Shown here piece by piece: positions 18,245 to 26,902 of a stretch of DNA of 64,000 nt. Under the pieces are notes generated by a model. The model saw only the letters and a program-made list of their open reading frames with translations, searched no databases and was not told the origin of the DNA. Source of the stretch: Gluconacetobacter diazotrophicus PA1 5 (GTDB lineage: Bacteria; Pseudomonadota; Alphaproteobacteria; Acetobacterales; Acetobacteraceae); contig NC_010125.1 of assembly GCF_000067045.1 (NCBI RefSeq), positions 1,216,001 to 1,280,000 of the forward strand, read 5' to 3'. How positions within the stretch are numbered: the stretch's first letter is position 1; every line of letters starts with the position of its first letter. A program made the translations under genes and the position numbers.

Positions 18245-19426
18245 TCACGGCCGCTGGAACACCGCCGCGATCCCCTGCCCGCCGCCGATACACAGGCTGA
18301 CCAGCCCGGTGCGCCCGCCGATGCGGGCCAGTTCATGGACCAGGCGCACGGTGGCGATGGCGCCGCTGGCCCCGATCGGGTGGCCCAGCGAGATACCGCT
18401 GCCGTTCGGATTGACCCGTGCGGGGTCCAGTTCCAGCACCCGGCTGACGGCGCAGGCCTGGGCGGCGAAGGCTTCGTTCATTTCCAGCAGGTCGAGGTCC
18501 GCGATGCCCAGGCCGGCGCGATCCAGCGCGCGACGGGTGGCGGGGACCGGGCCCATGCCCATCTGCGACGGTTCCACCCCCGCGTGCCCATAGGCGACCA
18601 GTCGCGCCAGCGGCGTCAGGTCCAGCCGCCGCACCGCGTCCCCGGACGCCAGCACGACCATGCCGGCGCCGTCATTGATCCCTGACGCATTGCCGGCCGT
18701 GATCGTGCCGCCATCCTTGCGGAAGGCCGGGCGCAGGGCATCGAAATCCGCCCGGACGGCGTCGTGGCGCACATGCTCGTCCCGGTCGAACAGCGTGGCG
18801 CGGCCATTGGCGCGGATTTCGATCGGGACGATCTGGCCGTCGAACCGGCCGGCGCGGATGGCCGCCGACGCCCGGCGGTGGCTTTCGAACGCCAGGTCGT
18901 CCTGCATGGCGCGGGTGATGCCGTGGGTGGTGGCGACGTTTTCCGCCGTGACGCCCATATGCACGTGGTCGAACGGGTCCGTCAGCGCGCCGACCAGCAG
19001 GTCCAGCAGGGTCTGGTTGCCCAGCCGCCCGCCGAAACGGGCATCGGTCGCCAGGTAGGGCGCGCGGCTCATGATTTCGACACCGCCGGCGACGGCGATA
19101 TCGGCATCGCCCAGGCGGATGGCCTGCGCGGCCGATATGATCGCCTGCAGGCCGGAACCGCAGATCCGGTTGACGTTCATCGCCACCGTCTCGACCGGCA
19201 GGCCCGCCCGCAGCGCAGCGTGGCGCGCGAGGTACAGATCGGCCGGTTCGGTCGGGATCACCTGTCCCAGCACCACCTGCCCCACCGCATCCGCCGGCAG
19301 CCCGGCCCGGTCCACGGCGGCCGCGATCAGCCGCGCCGCCAGCACCGAAGGGGCGGTACCGCGCAGGGCGCCCCCGAAACCGCCGATCGCGCTGCGTACG
19401 GCCGAGACGACGAAGATGCTGGTCAT
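18245..19426 (-). CDS. acetyl-CoA C-acetyltransferase (thiolase)
   Basis: This thiolase condenses two acetyl-CoA to acetoacetyl-CoA or runs the reverse cleavage. The 393 residues hold the nucleophilic cysteine in NRICGSGLQA near residue 88, NEAFAAQ near residue 320, the catalytic His in SLGHPIGASGA, and the second Cys in CIGGGQG near the C-terminus. The ATG at 19426 (MTSIFVVSAVRSAIGGFGG) is the family start; an upstream ATG at 19483 is not supported. No phaB or ketoacid-transferase gene is adjacent, so biosynthetic or degradative use cannot be decided here. It is convergent with the Sel1 gene with 8 bases between stops. Confidence 0.93.
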   Translation of the reverse strand: MTSIFVVSAVRSAIGGFGGALRGTAPSVLAARLIAAAVDRAGLPADAVGQVVLGQVIPTEPADLYLARHAALRAGLPVETVAMNVNRICGSGLQAIISAAQAIRLGDADIAVAGGVEIMSRAPYLATDARFGGRLGNQTLLDLLVGALTDPFDHVHMGVTAENVATTHGITRAMQDDLAFESHRRASAAIRAGRFDGQIVPIEIRANGRATLFDRDEHVRHDAVRADFDALRPAFRKDGGTITAGNASGINDGAGMVVLASGDAVRRLDLTPLARLVAYGHAGVEPSQMGMGPVPATRRALDRAGLGIADLDLLEMNEAFAAQACAVSRVLELDPARVNPNGSGISLGHPIGASGAIATVRLVHELARIGGRTGLVSLCIGGGQGIAAVFQRP

Positions 19427-19459
19427 GGCCGAGGGTTCCGGGCGGTGTGCTGTTCCTGT

Positions 19460-19490
19460 CGGCGGCATGATGGCATGTTTCATGCCGCCG
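19460..19490. repeat. perfect 11-bp inverted repeat between transporter and thiolase
   Basis: Arms CGGCGGCATGA and TCATGCCGCCG flank a 9-base loop. It lies between the transporter stop and the thiolase start, both minus strand. It could terminate the transporter transcript or serve as an operator for the thiolase. No T-run follows. Confidence 0.55.
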
Positions 19491-19524
19491 CTCTACACGG
19501 ACGCCGCCCCGTCCGGGCCGGGTG

Positions 19525-20973
19525 TCAGGTCTCGACGATCGCGGTATGGCCCCTGGTGGGCCGGAAGCGCCCCTCATGCAGGGCGGTTTCGATGTCTTCC
19601 AGTGATGCACCGCGCGTCTCTGGCACCAGGAAGTAGATGAACGCGACCGACGCCAGATTGACCCCGGCATAGAACCACATCGTCCCGCCCAGCGAGATCA
19701 GGTTGACCAGCGTCAGCGCCGTGCTGGTCACCAGCAGGTCGCTGCCCCACAGGGTCGCGGCGTGCAGGCTGGTGGCGGTGCCGCGCATCGACAGCGGGAA
19801 CATTTCCGCCCCCAGCAGCCAGCCGACGACCTGGATGCCGCCGGAATTGAACGCCATGAACATCAGCAGGAACACGATGATCATCCAGCTTCCGACGCTG
19901 CCCTTGTCGGGATGGATGGCGAACATCAGCCCCAGCCCCAGCAGGCTGGCCACCGATCCCGGCCCCATGATCAGCATCAGGCGGCGCCGGCCGACATGAT
20001 CGACGATCGCCGAGCCCAGCATCGTCATGACCAGATAGACCATCGAGACCCCCAGGCTGGCCAGCAGCGCCGAGGAATGGCCGAAGCCCGCGTCCGACAG
20101 GAAGGTCGGGGCGTAATAGATCATCATCTCCAGCCCGCCGCACTGGGTGAAGAAGGCCACCCCCAGCGCCGCGACCAGCGCCGGGCGCACCCAGGGCTGC
20201 ATCAGGCCGCGCCAGCCGCGATGCGCGTCATCGACGTCTTCCGCGGCTTCGTGGATCCTGCGGATTTCCTTGCGGACTTCCTTGCGCGACGTCCGCACGC
20301 GCGCCAGATGCGTGACCGCGGAATCCAGTCCCTCGTTTTCCGCCGTCCAGCGGGGGCTCTTGGGCAGGAAGAACATGGACACGAATACCAGTGCCGCCGG
20401 CAGGGCCGCGACCGCGATCATCGGCCGCCAGCCCCAGGCGTCGCGCGCGGCGAAACCGATGATGTTGGCGACGAAGATGCCGATCCCGATCGCGACGTTG
20501 AACAGCGTGACCAGCTTGCCGCGCCGGGCCGCCGGCGCCAGTTCCGAGATATACATCGGAACCACCTGGGTCGATCCGCCGACCCCCAGCCCCAGATAGA
20601 CGCGTGCCGCGATCAGCATGTCCACATCCGGGGCGGCGGCGCAGGCCAGCGCGCCGGTCACGAACACGGCGGTGACGATCATGACCGACGTCCGGCGGCC
20701 GAACCGTTCCGACAGCCAGCCGGTGCCGACGGCGCCCAGCACCGCCCCCGCCAGGATCGCGGAGGCGACCAGTTCCTGATACAGGCTGCCCAGATGGAAA
20801 TCCCGGGTAATCAGAAGCAACGCACCCGAAATGATACCGGTGTCGTAGCCGTAGAGGCCGCCACAGATGGCGGCCACGGCGGCTGCGAGCCAGAGCGTCC
20901 GCCCCGCATTGTCCGAAACCTCGAAATCGGACAGGGCGGGAACCGAAGGGGCCTGCGGTGAAAAATTCTGCAT
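19525..20973 (-). CDS. MFS sugar porter family transporter
   Basis: This is a 482-residue proton-coupled sugar symporter-type protein of the inner membrane with 12 predicted membrane segments. Diagnostic motifs are GGLYGYDTGIISGALLL in TM1, SERFGRRTSVM after TM2, the PxSPRW-like FLPKSPRWTAENEG before the central loop, DHVGRRRLMLI after TM8, and the C-terminal FLVPETRGASLEDIE. The ATG at 20973 has AAGGAGAACAGG upstream. The substrate is likely a hexose, pentose or polyol but cannot be fixed from sequence alone. It sits 64 bases downstream of selO on the same strand. Confidence 0.92.
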   Translation of the reverse strand: MQNFSPQAPSVPALSDFEVSDNAGRTLWLAAAVAAICGGLYGYDTGIISGALLLITRDFHLGSLYQELVASAILAGAVLGAVGTGWLSERFGRRTSVMIVTAVFVTGALACAAAPDVDMLIAARVYLGLGVGGSTQVVPMYISELAPAARRGKLVTLFNVAIGIGIFVANIIGFAARDAWGWRPMIAVAALPAALVFVSMFFLPKSPRWTAENEGLDSAVTHLARVRTSRKEVRKEIRRIHEAAEDVDDAHRGWRGLMQPWVRPALVAALGVAFFTQCGGLEMMIYYAPTFLSDAGFGHSSALLASLGVSMVYLVMTMLGSAIVDHVGRRRLMLIMGPGSVASLLGLGLMFAIHPDKGSVGSWMIIVFLLMFMAFNSGGIQVVGWLLGAEMFPLSMRGTATSLHAATLWGSDLLVTSTALTLVNLISLGGTMWFYAGVNLASVAFIYFLVPETRGASLEDIETALHEGRFRPTRGHTAIVET

Positions 20974-21037
20974 CCTGTTCTCCTTGCTCGGAAAGAGGCT
21001 CACTTTCCTGCCACACCCCTTGCCACGGTACATGGCT

Positions 21038-22471
21038 TCATGCGGGTGATCCCGGCGGTGGCCCGGACAGCGCCGCCTTCATCTGTGCGATCGTGTCCAG
21101 CATGGTGTGCAACGTGCCCCAGTCGTCATCGGTTGCAATCGGCTGCCATATGCTCTCCACGGTATCGACCAGCATCGTGCAGGGCGTGGCCCGGGAAAAA
21201 TAGGGATCGGAAAGATCCAGGCCCGGCCGGGCAGGATGGGATTCGATCTGCCGAAGCAATGGTTCGAAATCCGCACCCTCGTAGAGGCGGGCATTGGGGC
21301 CGTTCGCGGCACGGTGCCTGCTGTCCGTTCCACCATACCAGTCGAAGAACAAAGATTCAAATCCAATGGCCGATCGTTCCAGAAAGCGCCATGCCGCGGC
21401 CGCCAGCGCGCGGTCATCGGCTTCGGAAAGTGATGACAGGCCAAGGCGTTTCACGATCACGCCGTTCATCTCTTTTCCATAACGATCTGGGAAATCGTCG
21501 AAAATCTTCTGCAGGCCGTCAACGTTCGTCAGCGGAAGCAGGCATTCGGCCAGCCGCGCCAGGTTCCACAGCAGGGCCTCCGGCTGGCGGCCGAAGGCGT
21601 ACAGGCCGGAGTGGTCGAAATAGGCGGCGGTAAAGCCGGGATCGTAGCGGGGCAGGAAGCGCCACGGGCCGTAATCGAAGCTTTCGCCCGTGACGTTGAT
21701 ATTGTCGGTGTTCAGGACCCCGTGGACGAACCCCGCCCCCATCCATTGCGCGCCCAGGCGCGCGACGCGGGCGCAGACGATGTCGAACAGCGCCAGCGCC
21801 GGATCGCCCGCGCCGGCCCGGTCGGGGAAGTAGGTGTCCATCACATAGGCCACCAGGTGCGCCAGGCTGGCCTGGTCGTCCAGGGCCGCCAGGCGCTGGA
21901 ACGTGCCGATGCGGATATGCGAATGGCTCAGCCGCGCCAGCACGCATGACCGGGTGGGCGAGGGCTCGTCCCCCCGATGCAGCGCCTCGCCGGTTTCGAT
22001 CACGCTCAGGCTGCGCGAGGTCTCGACCCCCAGCGCGTCAAGCATTTCCGTCGCCAGGATCTCGCGCACCCCGCCCTTCAGCGTCAGCCGCCCGTCGCCG
22101 CCGCGCGACCAGGGCGTGCGGCCGCTGCCCTTGGTGCCGATATCCAGCAGCCGTCCGTCCCGCACATCGCGCACCTGCGCGAACAGGAACCCCCGCCCGT
22201 CGCCCAGGTCGGGGTTGTACGCCCGGAACTGATGCCCGTGATAACGCAGGGCCAGCGGTGTCGGCAGGTTGTCCGGCAGCGGGACGAACCGGCCGAAATG
22301 ATCGATCCATTCCGCGTCGGTCAGGCCGTCCAGCCCGACCTGCGCCGCGGCCTCCTGGTTGCGGAAGCGCAGGATATGGGCGGGAAAATCCGCCGCCGCC
22401 ACCGGGTCGTAGAACGCATCGCCCAGGGTCAGGTGATTGCGGGCGGGGCGGTAGGTGGGTGAAAGGGGCAT
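21038..22471 (-). CDS. selO: protein adenylyltransferase SelO (YdiU)
   Basis: SelO is a kinase-fold pseudokinase that transfers AMP to Ser/Thr/Tyr of target proteins and is tied to redox stress. The 477 residues have the opening NHLTLGDAFYDPV and ALRYHGHQFRAYNPDLGDGRG. The nucleotide-binding stretch is DIGTKGSGRTPWSRGGDGRLTLKGGVRE, and the NTDN and FDYGPW motifs bind metal. The C-terminal redox cysteine is not the selenocysteine of animal SelO; the tail carries ATPCTMLVDTVE. The length is normal. It starts 29 bases after the stop of the hydrolase gene and may share its transcript. Confidence 0.92.
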   Translation of the reverse strand: MPLSPTYRPARNHLTLGDAFYDPVAAADFPAHILRFRNQEAAAQVGLDGLTDAEWIDHFGRFVPLPDNLPTPLALRYHGHQFRAYNPDLGDGRGFLFAQVRDVRDGRLLDIGTKGSGRTPWSRGGDGRLTLKGGVREILATEMLDALGVETSRSLSVIETGEALHRGDEPSPTRSCVLARLSHSHIRIGTFQRLAALDDQASLAHLVAYVMDTYFPDRAGAGDPALALFDIVCARVARLGAQWMGAGFVHGVLNTDNINVTGESFDYGPWRFLPRYDPGFTAAYFDHSGLYAFGRQPEALLWNLARLAECLLPLTNVDGLQKIFDDFPDRYGKEMNGVIVKRLGLSSLSEADDRALAAAAWRFLERSAIGFESLFFDWYGGTDSRHRAANGPNARLYEGADFEPLLRQIESHPARPGLDLSDPYFSRATPCTMLVDTVESIWQPIATDDDWGTLHTMLDTIAQMKAALSGPPPGSPA

Positions 22472-22500
22472 CTTGTGTCACCAAAAACTCTTGAGACGAG

Positions 22501-23550
22501 TCAGGAAAAGATCGGCAGGTCCAACGAGTCCGCTCGTGGGGCGAAGAACGCCTCGATCGCCGCATCGCTCCATGCCGCCTTGTCCATCCAGCGCGGGGCG
22601 TTGTCCTTGTCCACGATCTTGGCCCGCACGCCCTCGGCGAAATCGGGCTGCTCCAGCAGGCTGGCGATCAGCCGGTATTCCTGTTCCAGCACCGTATCCA
22701 GGTCCGGCAGCCGCCGCGCGGCATGAAACGCGCGGAACGTCACGCGCAGCGACAGCGGCGATGCCTGCCGCAACGCCGCGCGGTCCGCCTCGGCCCAGGG
22801 GGCGCCGTGGCGGTCCAGGCGGTCGATGATCGTCGCCACGTCCGGCGCGTCGTACAGCGTATTGATCGCCGCATGGTCGGGACACGCCCCGTCCCGTGGC
22901 GCGGCGGGGGCCATGTCCACGACCTGGCCGGCCGGCCGGCGGGCCAGGCCTTCGGCCAGGGCCGGCAGGTCCGCCGCCGCCAGCATCCGGTCGGCGAAGC
23001 CCGCCGCCACGGCCTCGCCGCCCTGCATCCGGCCGCCGGTCAGGGCCAGGCGCAGGCCGGACAGGCCCGGCGCGCGCGACAGGATATACGACCCGCCCGC
23101 GTCCGGCGTCAGGCCGATGGCGGTCTCGGGCATGGCGACCACCGCCCGTTCGGTGACGATGCGGTGCCGCACATGGCCGCCCAGTCCCACCCCGCCGCCC
23201 ATCGTGATCCCGTCCATGAACGAGACCACGGCCTTGGGATACCCCGCCAGGACCGATACCAGCCGGTAGCCGTCGCGGAAGATCGACGCCGCCGCCGCCG
23301 GACCGGCGGCGCCCAGCGTGGCATGGATGGCCCGCAGGTCCCCCCCGGCGCAGAAGGCGCGCGGGCTGGAACTGTCGATCAGCACGGTTTCGACCGACGG
23401 GTCCTCCCGCCAGTCCGCCAGGCAGGCGGCGATGCGCGCGAACAGCGTCCTGTCCAGCGCATTCAGCGCCTTCGGCCGGTTCAGCGTCATCCGCCCCAGG
23501 CGGCCCTGGCGGGTGATCAGCAGCGTGTCGGCGTCCATGGCGGCATCCAT
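22501..23550 (-). CDS. 3-hydroxyisobutyryl-CoA hydrolase / enoyl-CoA hydratase family
   Basis: This is a crotonase-fold protein of 349 residues, the length of 3-hydroxyisobutyryl-CoA hydrolases of valine catabolism rather than of simple enoyl-CoA hydratases (about 260). The CoA oxyanion-hole segments are SSSPRAFCAGGDLRAIHA near residue 65 and FMDGITMGGGVGLGGHVRHRIVTERAVVAMPETAIGLTPDAGGSYILSRAPG near residue 115. The glutamate in PETAIGLTPD fits the hydrolase subfamily. The C-terminal half has the family's FAEGVRAKIVDKDNAPRW. The ATG at 23550 has GGAGGAAA upstream. Other valine-pathway genes are not adjacent. Confidence 0.88.
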   Translation of the reverse strand: MDAAMDADTLLITRQGRLGRMTLNRPKALNALDRTLFARIAACLADWREDPSVETVLIDSSSPRAFCAGGDLRAIHATLGAAGPAAAASIFRDGYRLVSVLAGYPKAVVSFMDGITMGGGVGLGGHVRHRIVTERAVVAMPETAIGLTPDAGGSYILSRAPGLSGLRLALTGGRMQGGEAVAAGFADRMLAAADLPALAEGLARRPAGQVVDMAPAAPRDGACPDHAAINTLYDAPDVATIIDRLDRHGAPWAEADRAALRQASPLSLRVTFRAFHAARRLPDLDTVLEQEYRLIASLLEQPDFAEGVRAKIVDKDNAPRWMDKAAWSDAAIEAFFAPRADSLDLPIFS

Positions 23551-23662
23551 GATGGTGGTTTCCTCCTGTTTTCCCTTGCGCGATAATATGACAGAAGATG
23601 CGGCGTTGGTGTGTCGCCCCGTCGAAACGGACCAGACGGACACGGACGACGGCAGGAAGGGC

Positions 23663-24166
23663 ATGGACATGACGGTGGATTCCCAGACCTATCGGGACGC
23701 GATGGCGCGGCTGGGCGCGGCCGTGAACGTGGTGACGACCGGCACGCTGGACGATCCGGTGGGGTTCACCGCCTCCGCCGTCTGTTCCGTCACCGACGCG
23801 CCCCCCACCCTGCTGGTCTGCATGAACCGTTCGGCCCGTGCGCGTACCGCCTTCCACACCGGCGGGGCGATGTGCATCAACGTCCTTTCGGCCGGGCAGC
23901 GGGACATTTCCGGCACCTTCGCCGGGCCGATGGACATGTACGAACGCTTCACCGTCGGCCACTGGACGACGATGACGAGCGGCGCTCCGGCTCTGGAAGA
24001 GGCGATGGCGTCGTTCGACTGCCGGATCGACCGGATTGTCGAGGTCGGAACCCACAGCGTCATGTTCGGGGTGGTCGATGCCATCCGCCTGGGGGCGGCA
24101 CTCGGCGGGCTGGTCTATTTCAACCGCACCTATCACGTCCTGCCCCACGGCGGCCACGACCTCTGA
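23663..24166 (+). CDS. flavin reductase family protein (HpaC/RutF-like)
   Basis: This is a 167-residue FMN-binding split-barrel protein that supplies reduced flavin from NAD(P)H to a monooxygenase. Family features are RDAMARLGAAVNVVTTG, GFTASAVCSVTDAPPTLLVCMNRSA near residue 35, the FAGPMDMYERF segment, and the terminal GGLVYFNRTYHVL. GGCAGGAAGG lies just upstream of the ATG at 23663. A second ATG two codons later is equally possible. No monooxygenase gene is adjacent, so the partner is unknown. It is divergent from the hydrolase gene with 112 bases between starts. Confidence 0.88.
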   Translation: MDMTVDSQTYRDAMARLGAAVNVVTTGTLDDPVGFTASAVCSVTDAPPTLLVCMNRSARARTAFHTGGAMCINVLSAGQRDISGTFAGPMDMYERFTVGHWTTMTSGAPALEEAMASFDCRIDRIVEVGTHSVMFGVVDAIRLGAALGGLVYFNRTYHVLPHGGHDL

Positions 24167-24209
24167 CCGCCTGTCTGCCTATGCGCGCCGGTGACGGCCC
24201 GACGCGCGT

Positions 24210-25004
24210 TTACTGACGGACGCGGCTGCGCGCGTAGGCGGCCAGATAGGCCCCGGTACTCAGCACGCTGATCCAGAACGATGTCGGGCAGTCGGTCCAC
24301 CAGGACAGTGCCAGCCCGCCCCAGCCCTCGGCCACCGCCAGCAGAACCGAAAGCACGATCCCCCAGCCCGGCGTGGCCGTCAGGCGCTGCGCCGTGGCGG
24401 CGGGCCCCACCATCAGGGCGAAGACCAGCAGCACGCCGGTGATCTGCACGCATTCCGCCGTCGCGACCGCGACGATGGCCAGGAAGATGGTGGAGACCGC
24501 GCGCATCGGCACGCCCCGCGCCTCGGCGGTTTCGGGCTGCAGGCTGGCGAACAGCAGCGGCCGTGACAGCACGGCCATCGCGGCGACGCACCCTGCCCCC
24601 AGCAGCGCCAGCCATCCCAGCATGGCCCGGTCCACCCCCAGCACGTTGCCGAACAGCAGCGCGGTGGCCCGCGTGGCCGATGTCGTCAGGAAATGCAGGA
24701 ACAGCAGGCCGCACCCCAGCGTGCAGGACAGGACCAGCCCGATCGCGACGTCGCGCCCCTGCGTGGTGCCGCGCCCGCCCAGCCCCATCGCCACGCCGGC
24801 CGTCACCGTCAGGGTCATCAGCCCCCACAGCGGCGGCACCCCCAGCAGGATCGCCCCGGTGGCGCCGGCGAAGCCGACATGCGACAGCGCATGGCCGGCA
24901 AAGCTCTCGCCCCGCAGCACCATGAAATAGCCGACCAGCCCGGCGAGGACGGCGACGATCCCCGTGGCCGCGAAGGCGTGGCGCATGAATTCGAAGGCGA
25001 ACAT
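24210..25004 (-). CDS. znuB: zinc ABC transporter, membrane permease (ZnuB-like)
   Basis: The product is the inner-membrane channel of a high-affinity zinc importer. Its 264 residues form about eight hydrophobic segments. SFAGHALSHVGFAGATGAILLG near residue 35 is the characteristic ABC-3 family region, and LQPETAEARGVPMRAV is the coupling region that docks on the ATPase. ITGVLLVFALMVGPAATAQRL is the conserved late transmembrane stretch. It begins 5 bases after the ATPase gene stop, so it is the third gene of znuA-znuC-znuB. Confidence 0.92.
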   Translation of the reverse strand: MFAFEFMRHAFAATGIVAVLAGLVGYFMVLRGESFAGHALSHVGFAGATGAILLGVPPLWGLMTLTVTAGVAMGLGGRGTTQGRDVAIGLVLSCTLGCGLLFLHFLTTSATRATALLFGNVLGVDRAMLGWLALLGAGCVAAMAVLSRPLLFASLQPETAEARGVPMRAVSTIFLAIVAVATAECVQITGVLLVFALMVGPAATAQRLTATPGWGIVLSVLLAVAEGWGGLALSWWTDCPTSFWISVLSTGAYLAAYARSRVRQ

Positions 25005-25009
25005 GGATG

Positions 25010-25855
25010 CTACCGCCCCGGCTCGAAGATCGAAAAGTCGCTGGCCTGCGCGTCCGCGCCGTCGGCGACGACGAAGATGCGCCCGCCCGCGCGGATCACC
25101 TCGACCGGCGTGCCGTACAGGGCGCTCAGGACCGGGCCGGTCACGACCTCGTCCACCGGCCCCAGCCGCGCCGCGCCGCGCCCGACATACAGCACCATGT
25201 CCATCACCCCCAGCAGCGGGTTCAGGTCGTGGGTGGAAAACAGTACCGCGATGCCCAGCCGGCGGCGGATGCGGTCCACCAGCGCCACCACGTCCCGCGC
25301 GCGATGGGGGTCCAGGCTGGCCAGCGGTTCGTCCAGCAGCAGCAGGCGGGGCCGCCCCAGCAGGGCCTGCGCCAGCAGCAGGCGCTGGCGCTCGCCGCCC
25401 GACAGATGGTCGATCGGCCGGCGGGCCAGGTGCGTCGCCCCGACCAGGTCCAGCACCCGGTCGATTTCCGCCGCATCGCGCCGGCGGTGGCGCCCCGGGC
25501 GCCAGTCGCAGGGCAGGCCCCAGCGCTCGCCATGCAGGGCGGCGGCGATGAAGCTGCGGCCGTCCAGGCGCGGGGCTGGCCGGGCCTGGAATTGCGGCAT
25601 GTAGCCGATATCGTGGTTGCCCCGCCCCACCGGGCGGCCGAAAACCGAAATCCGCCCGTCCGGCACCGGCACGATGCCCAGGATCGCCCGCATCAGGCTG
25701 CTCTTGCCCGCCCCGTTCGGTCCCAGCACGCCCACGAACGCCCCTGCCGGCACCGTCAGGCTGGCATCGGACAGGATGGTGCGCTCCCCGATGCGCAACG
25801 TGGCGCGGTCGAACCGGACCGGCGGCGCGTCGCCGGGGCTGGCGATTCCGCTCAT
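25010..25855 (-). CDS. znuC: zinc ABC transporter, ATP-binding protein (ZnuC-like)
   Basis: The product is the ATPase subunit of the zinc importer, with 281 residues. The motifs run in order. Walker A GPNGAGKSSL is near residue 44. The Q-loop lies in YMPQFQARPAPRLDG, and the ABC signature LSGGERQRLLLAQALL is near residue 154. Walker B LLLLDEPLASLDPH and the switch His in FSTHDLNPLL follow. A C-terminal extension of about 40 residues (EVIRAGGRIFVVADGADAQASDF) goes beyond the nucleotide-binding domain. The ATG overlaps the znuA stop by four bases. Confidence 0.93.
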   Translation of the reverse strand: MSGIASPGDAPPVRFDRATLRIGERTILSDASLTVPAGAFVGVLGPNGAGKSSLMRAILGIVPVPDGRISVFGRPVGRGNHDIGYMPQFQARPAPRLDGRSFIAAALHGERWGLPCDWRPGRHRRRDAAEIDRVLDLVGATHLARRPIDHLSGGERQRLLLAQALLGRPRLLLLDEPLASLDPHRARDVVALVDRIRRRLGIAVLFSTHDLNPLLGVMDMVLYVGRGAARLGPVDEVVTGPVLSALYGTPVEVIRAGGRIFVVADGADAQASDFSIFEPGR

Positions 25856-26745
25856 GCCGGCTTCCGGGCCAGGGCTTGCCCCAGGCGGTCCAGCACGTCG
25901 GCGATCCAGTCCTGGTAGCGCATGCCCGGCGGCAGGCTCTCGCCCACGCGCAGGACCGGAATGCCCGCATCGCGGGCCAGTTGGTCCAGCCGGTCGGTCG
26001 CCGGCCCCGCCGTCTGGTCGTTCAGGATCAGCACGCGCACCCGCCGTGCCGTCAGGTCGTCCTCGACCCGCGCGACGTCCGACGGCGCGGGATCGGTGCC
26101 GTTCATCACGGCGTGCTGGAAGGATTCGTCGCGCATCGCCAGGCCCGTGACGCGCGCCATCAGGCCGAAGATCGGCTCCGACGCCGCGACCGGCGTGCCG
26201 CCATACCGGCCCCGCATGCCGTCGATCCGTGCCTGCAACGGCGCCAGCGTGTCCAGGAACTGGTGCAGCCGCGCCTGCAGCGCCGTGCGATGGTCGGGCA
26301 GGATGTCGCCGCATGCGGCGGCGAAGGCGGTGGCGAAGGTCCGCACGTCGGACAGGTCATACCAGAAATGCGTATTGTCGCCGTCCCGCCATCCGGCCAG
26401 CCCCGCCACCGTCAGCAGCACGGGACGCGCGCCGTTCGCGGCGGGGCCGGCACCGTCCGTCAGCCGGTCGATCCACCCGTCATACCCCCCGCCATTGGCG
26501 ATCACGATCTGTGCCGCCCCGACCCGCCGCCCGTCGGACGGGCTGGCCTCGAACAGATGCGGGTCGGTGGCCGGGTTGTTCAGGATCGTGGTCACGGCCA
26601 CGTCCGGGCCGCCGACCTGCCGCGCGATGTCGCCCCACACCGCCTCCGCCGCCACCACCGCGATCGGCCCCGCCGCGCGCGCGGGCCCGCAGGCCCCCGC
26701 CAGCGCCCACGACAGCAGGACGGCCAGGGTGGCGACGCGGAGCAT
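25852..26745 (-). CDS. znuA: zinc ABC transporter, periplasmic binding protein (ZnuA-like)
   Basis: This is a cluster A-I metal-binding protein that delivers zinc (or a similar ion) to the permease. Residues 1-25 form a signal peptide cleaved around ARA|AG. Metal ligands expected in the family are visible at His63 (ATDPHLFEASPSD) and His126 (DNTHFWYDL). The third position, often His, is Glu190 in AASEPIFGLM. The long His-rich loop of classical ZnuA is missing. The last ligand region is VGESLPPGMRYQDW. The ATG at 26745 opens the signal peptide. Divergent zur and a Zur-like box upstream support zinc as the substrate. Confidence 0.88.
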   Translation of the reverse strand: MLRVATLAVLLSWALAGACGPARAAGPIAVVAAEAVWGDIARQVGGPDVAVTTILNNPATDPHLFEASPSDGRRVGAAQIVIANGGGYDGWIDRLTDGAGPAANGARPVLLTVAGLAGWRDGDNTHFWYDLSDVRTFATAFAAACGDILPDHRTALQARLHQFLDTLAPLQARIDGMRGRYGGTPVAASEPIFGLMARVTGLAMRDESFQHAVMNGTDPAPSDVARVEDDLTARRVRVLILNDQTAGPATDRLDQLARDAGIPVLRVGESLPPGMRYQDWIADVLDRLGQALARKPA

Positions 26746-26800
26746 GGCGGAAAATCCGGAACGGAAAAGGGAGGGGGGACAAGCTGGCACGGGACAGACT

Positions 26801-26819
26801 ATGTTATAATGTAACAAAT
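26801..26819. promoter_or_regulatory. Zur-like operator between znuA and zur
   Basis: ATGTTATAATGTAACAAAT holds the inverted repeat GTTA/TAAC around TAATG, as in alphaproteobacterial Zur boxes built on GTTATAATATAAC. It contains TATAAT (26805-26810), a likely -10 for the plus-strand zur transcript, so bound repressor would block the promoter. It lies 55 bases ahead of znuA. Confidence 0.65.
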
Positions 26820-26902
26820 ATCGAGCCTTCATATAGCGTGCTTTCCGGCGTATGGAAACCGGGCAGGGGACACAGCATGAAGGGGGCGCGTCGCGAGCCG
26901 GC

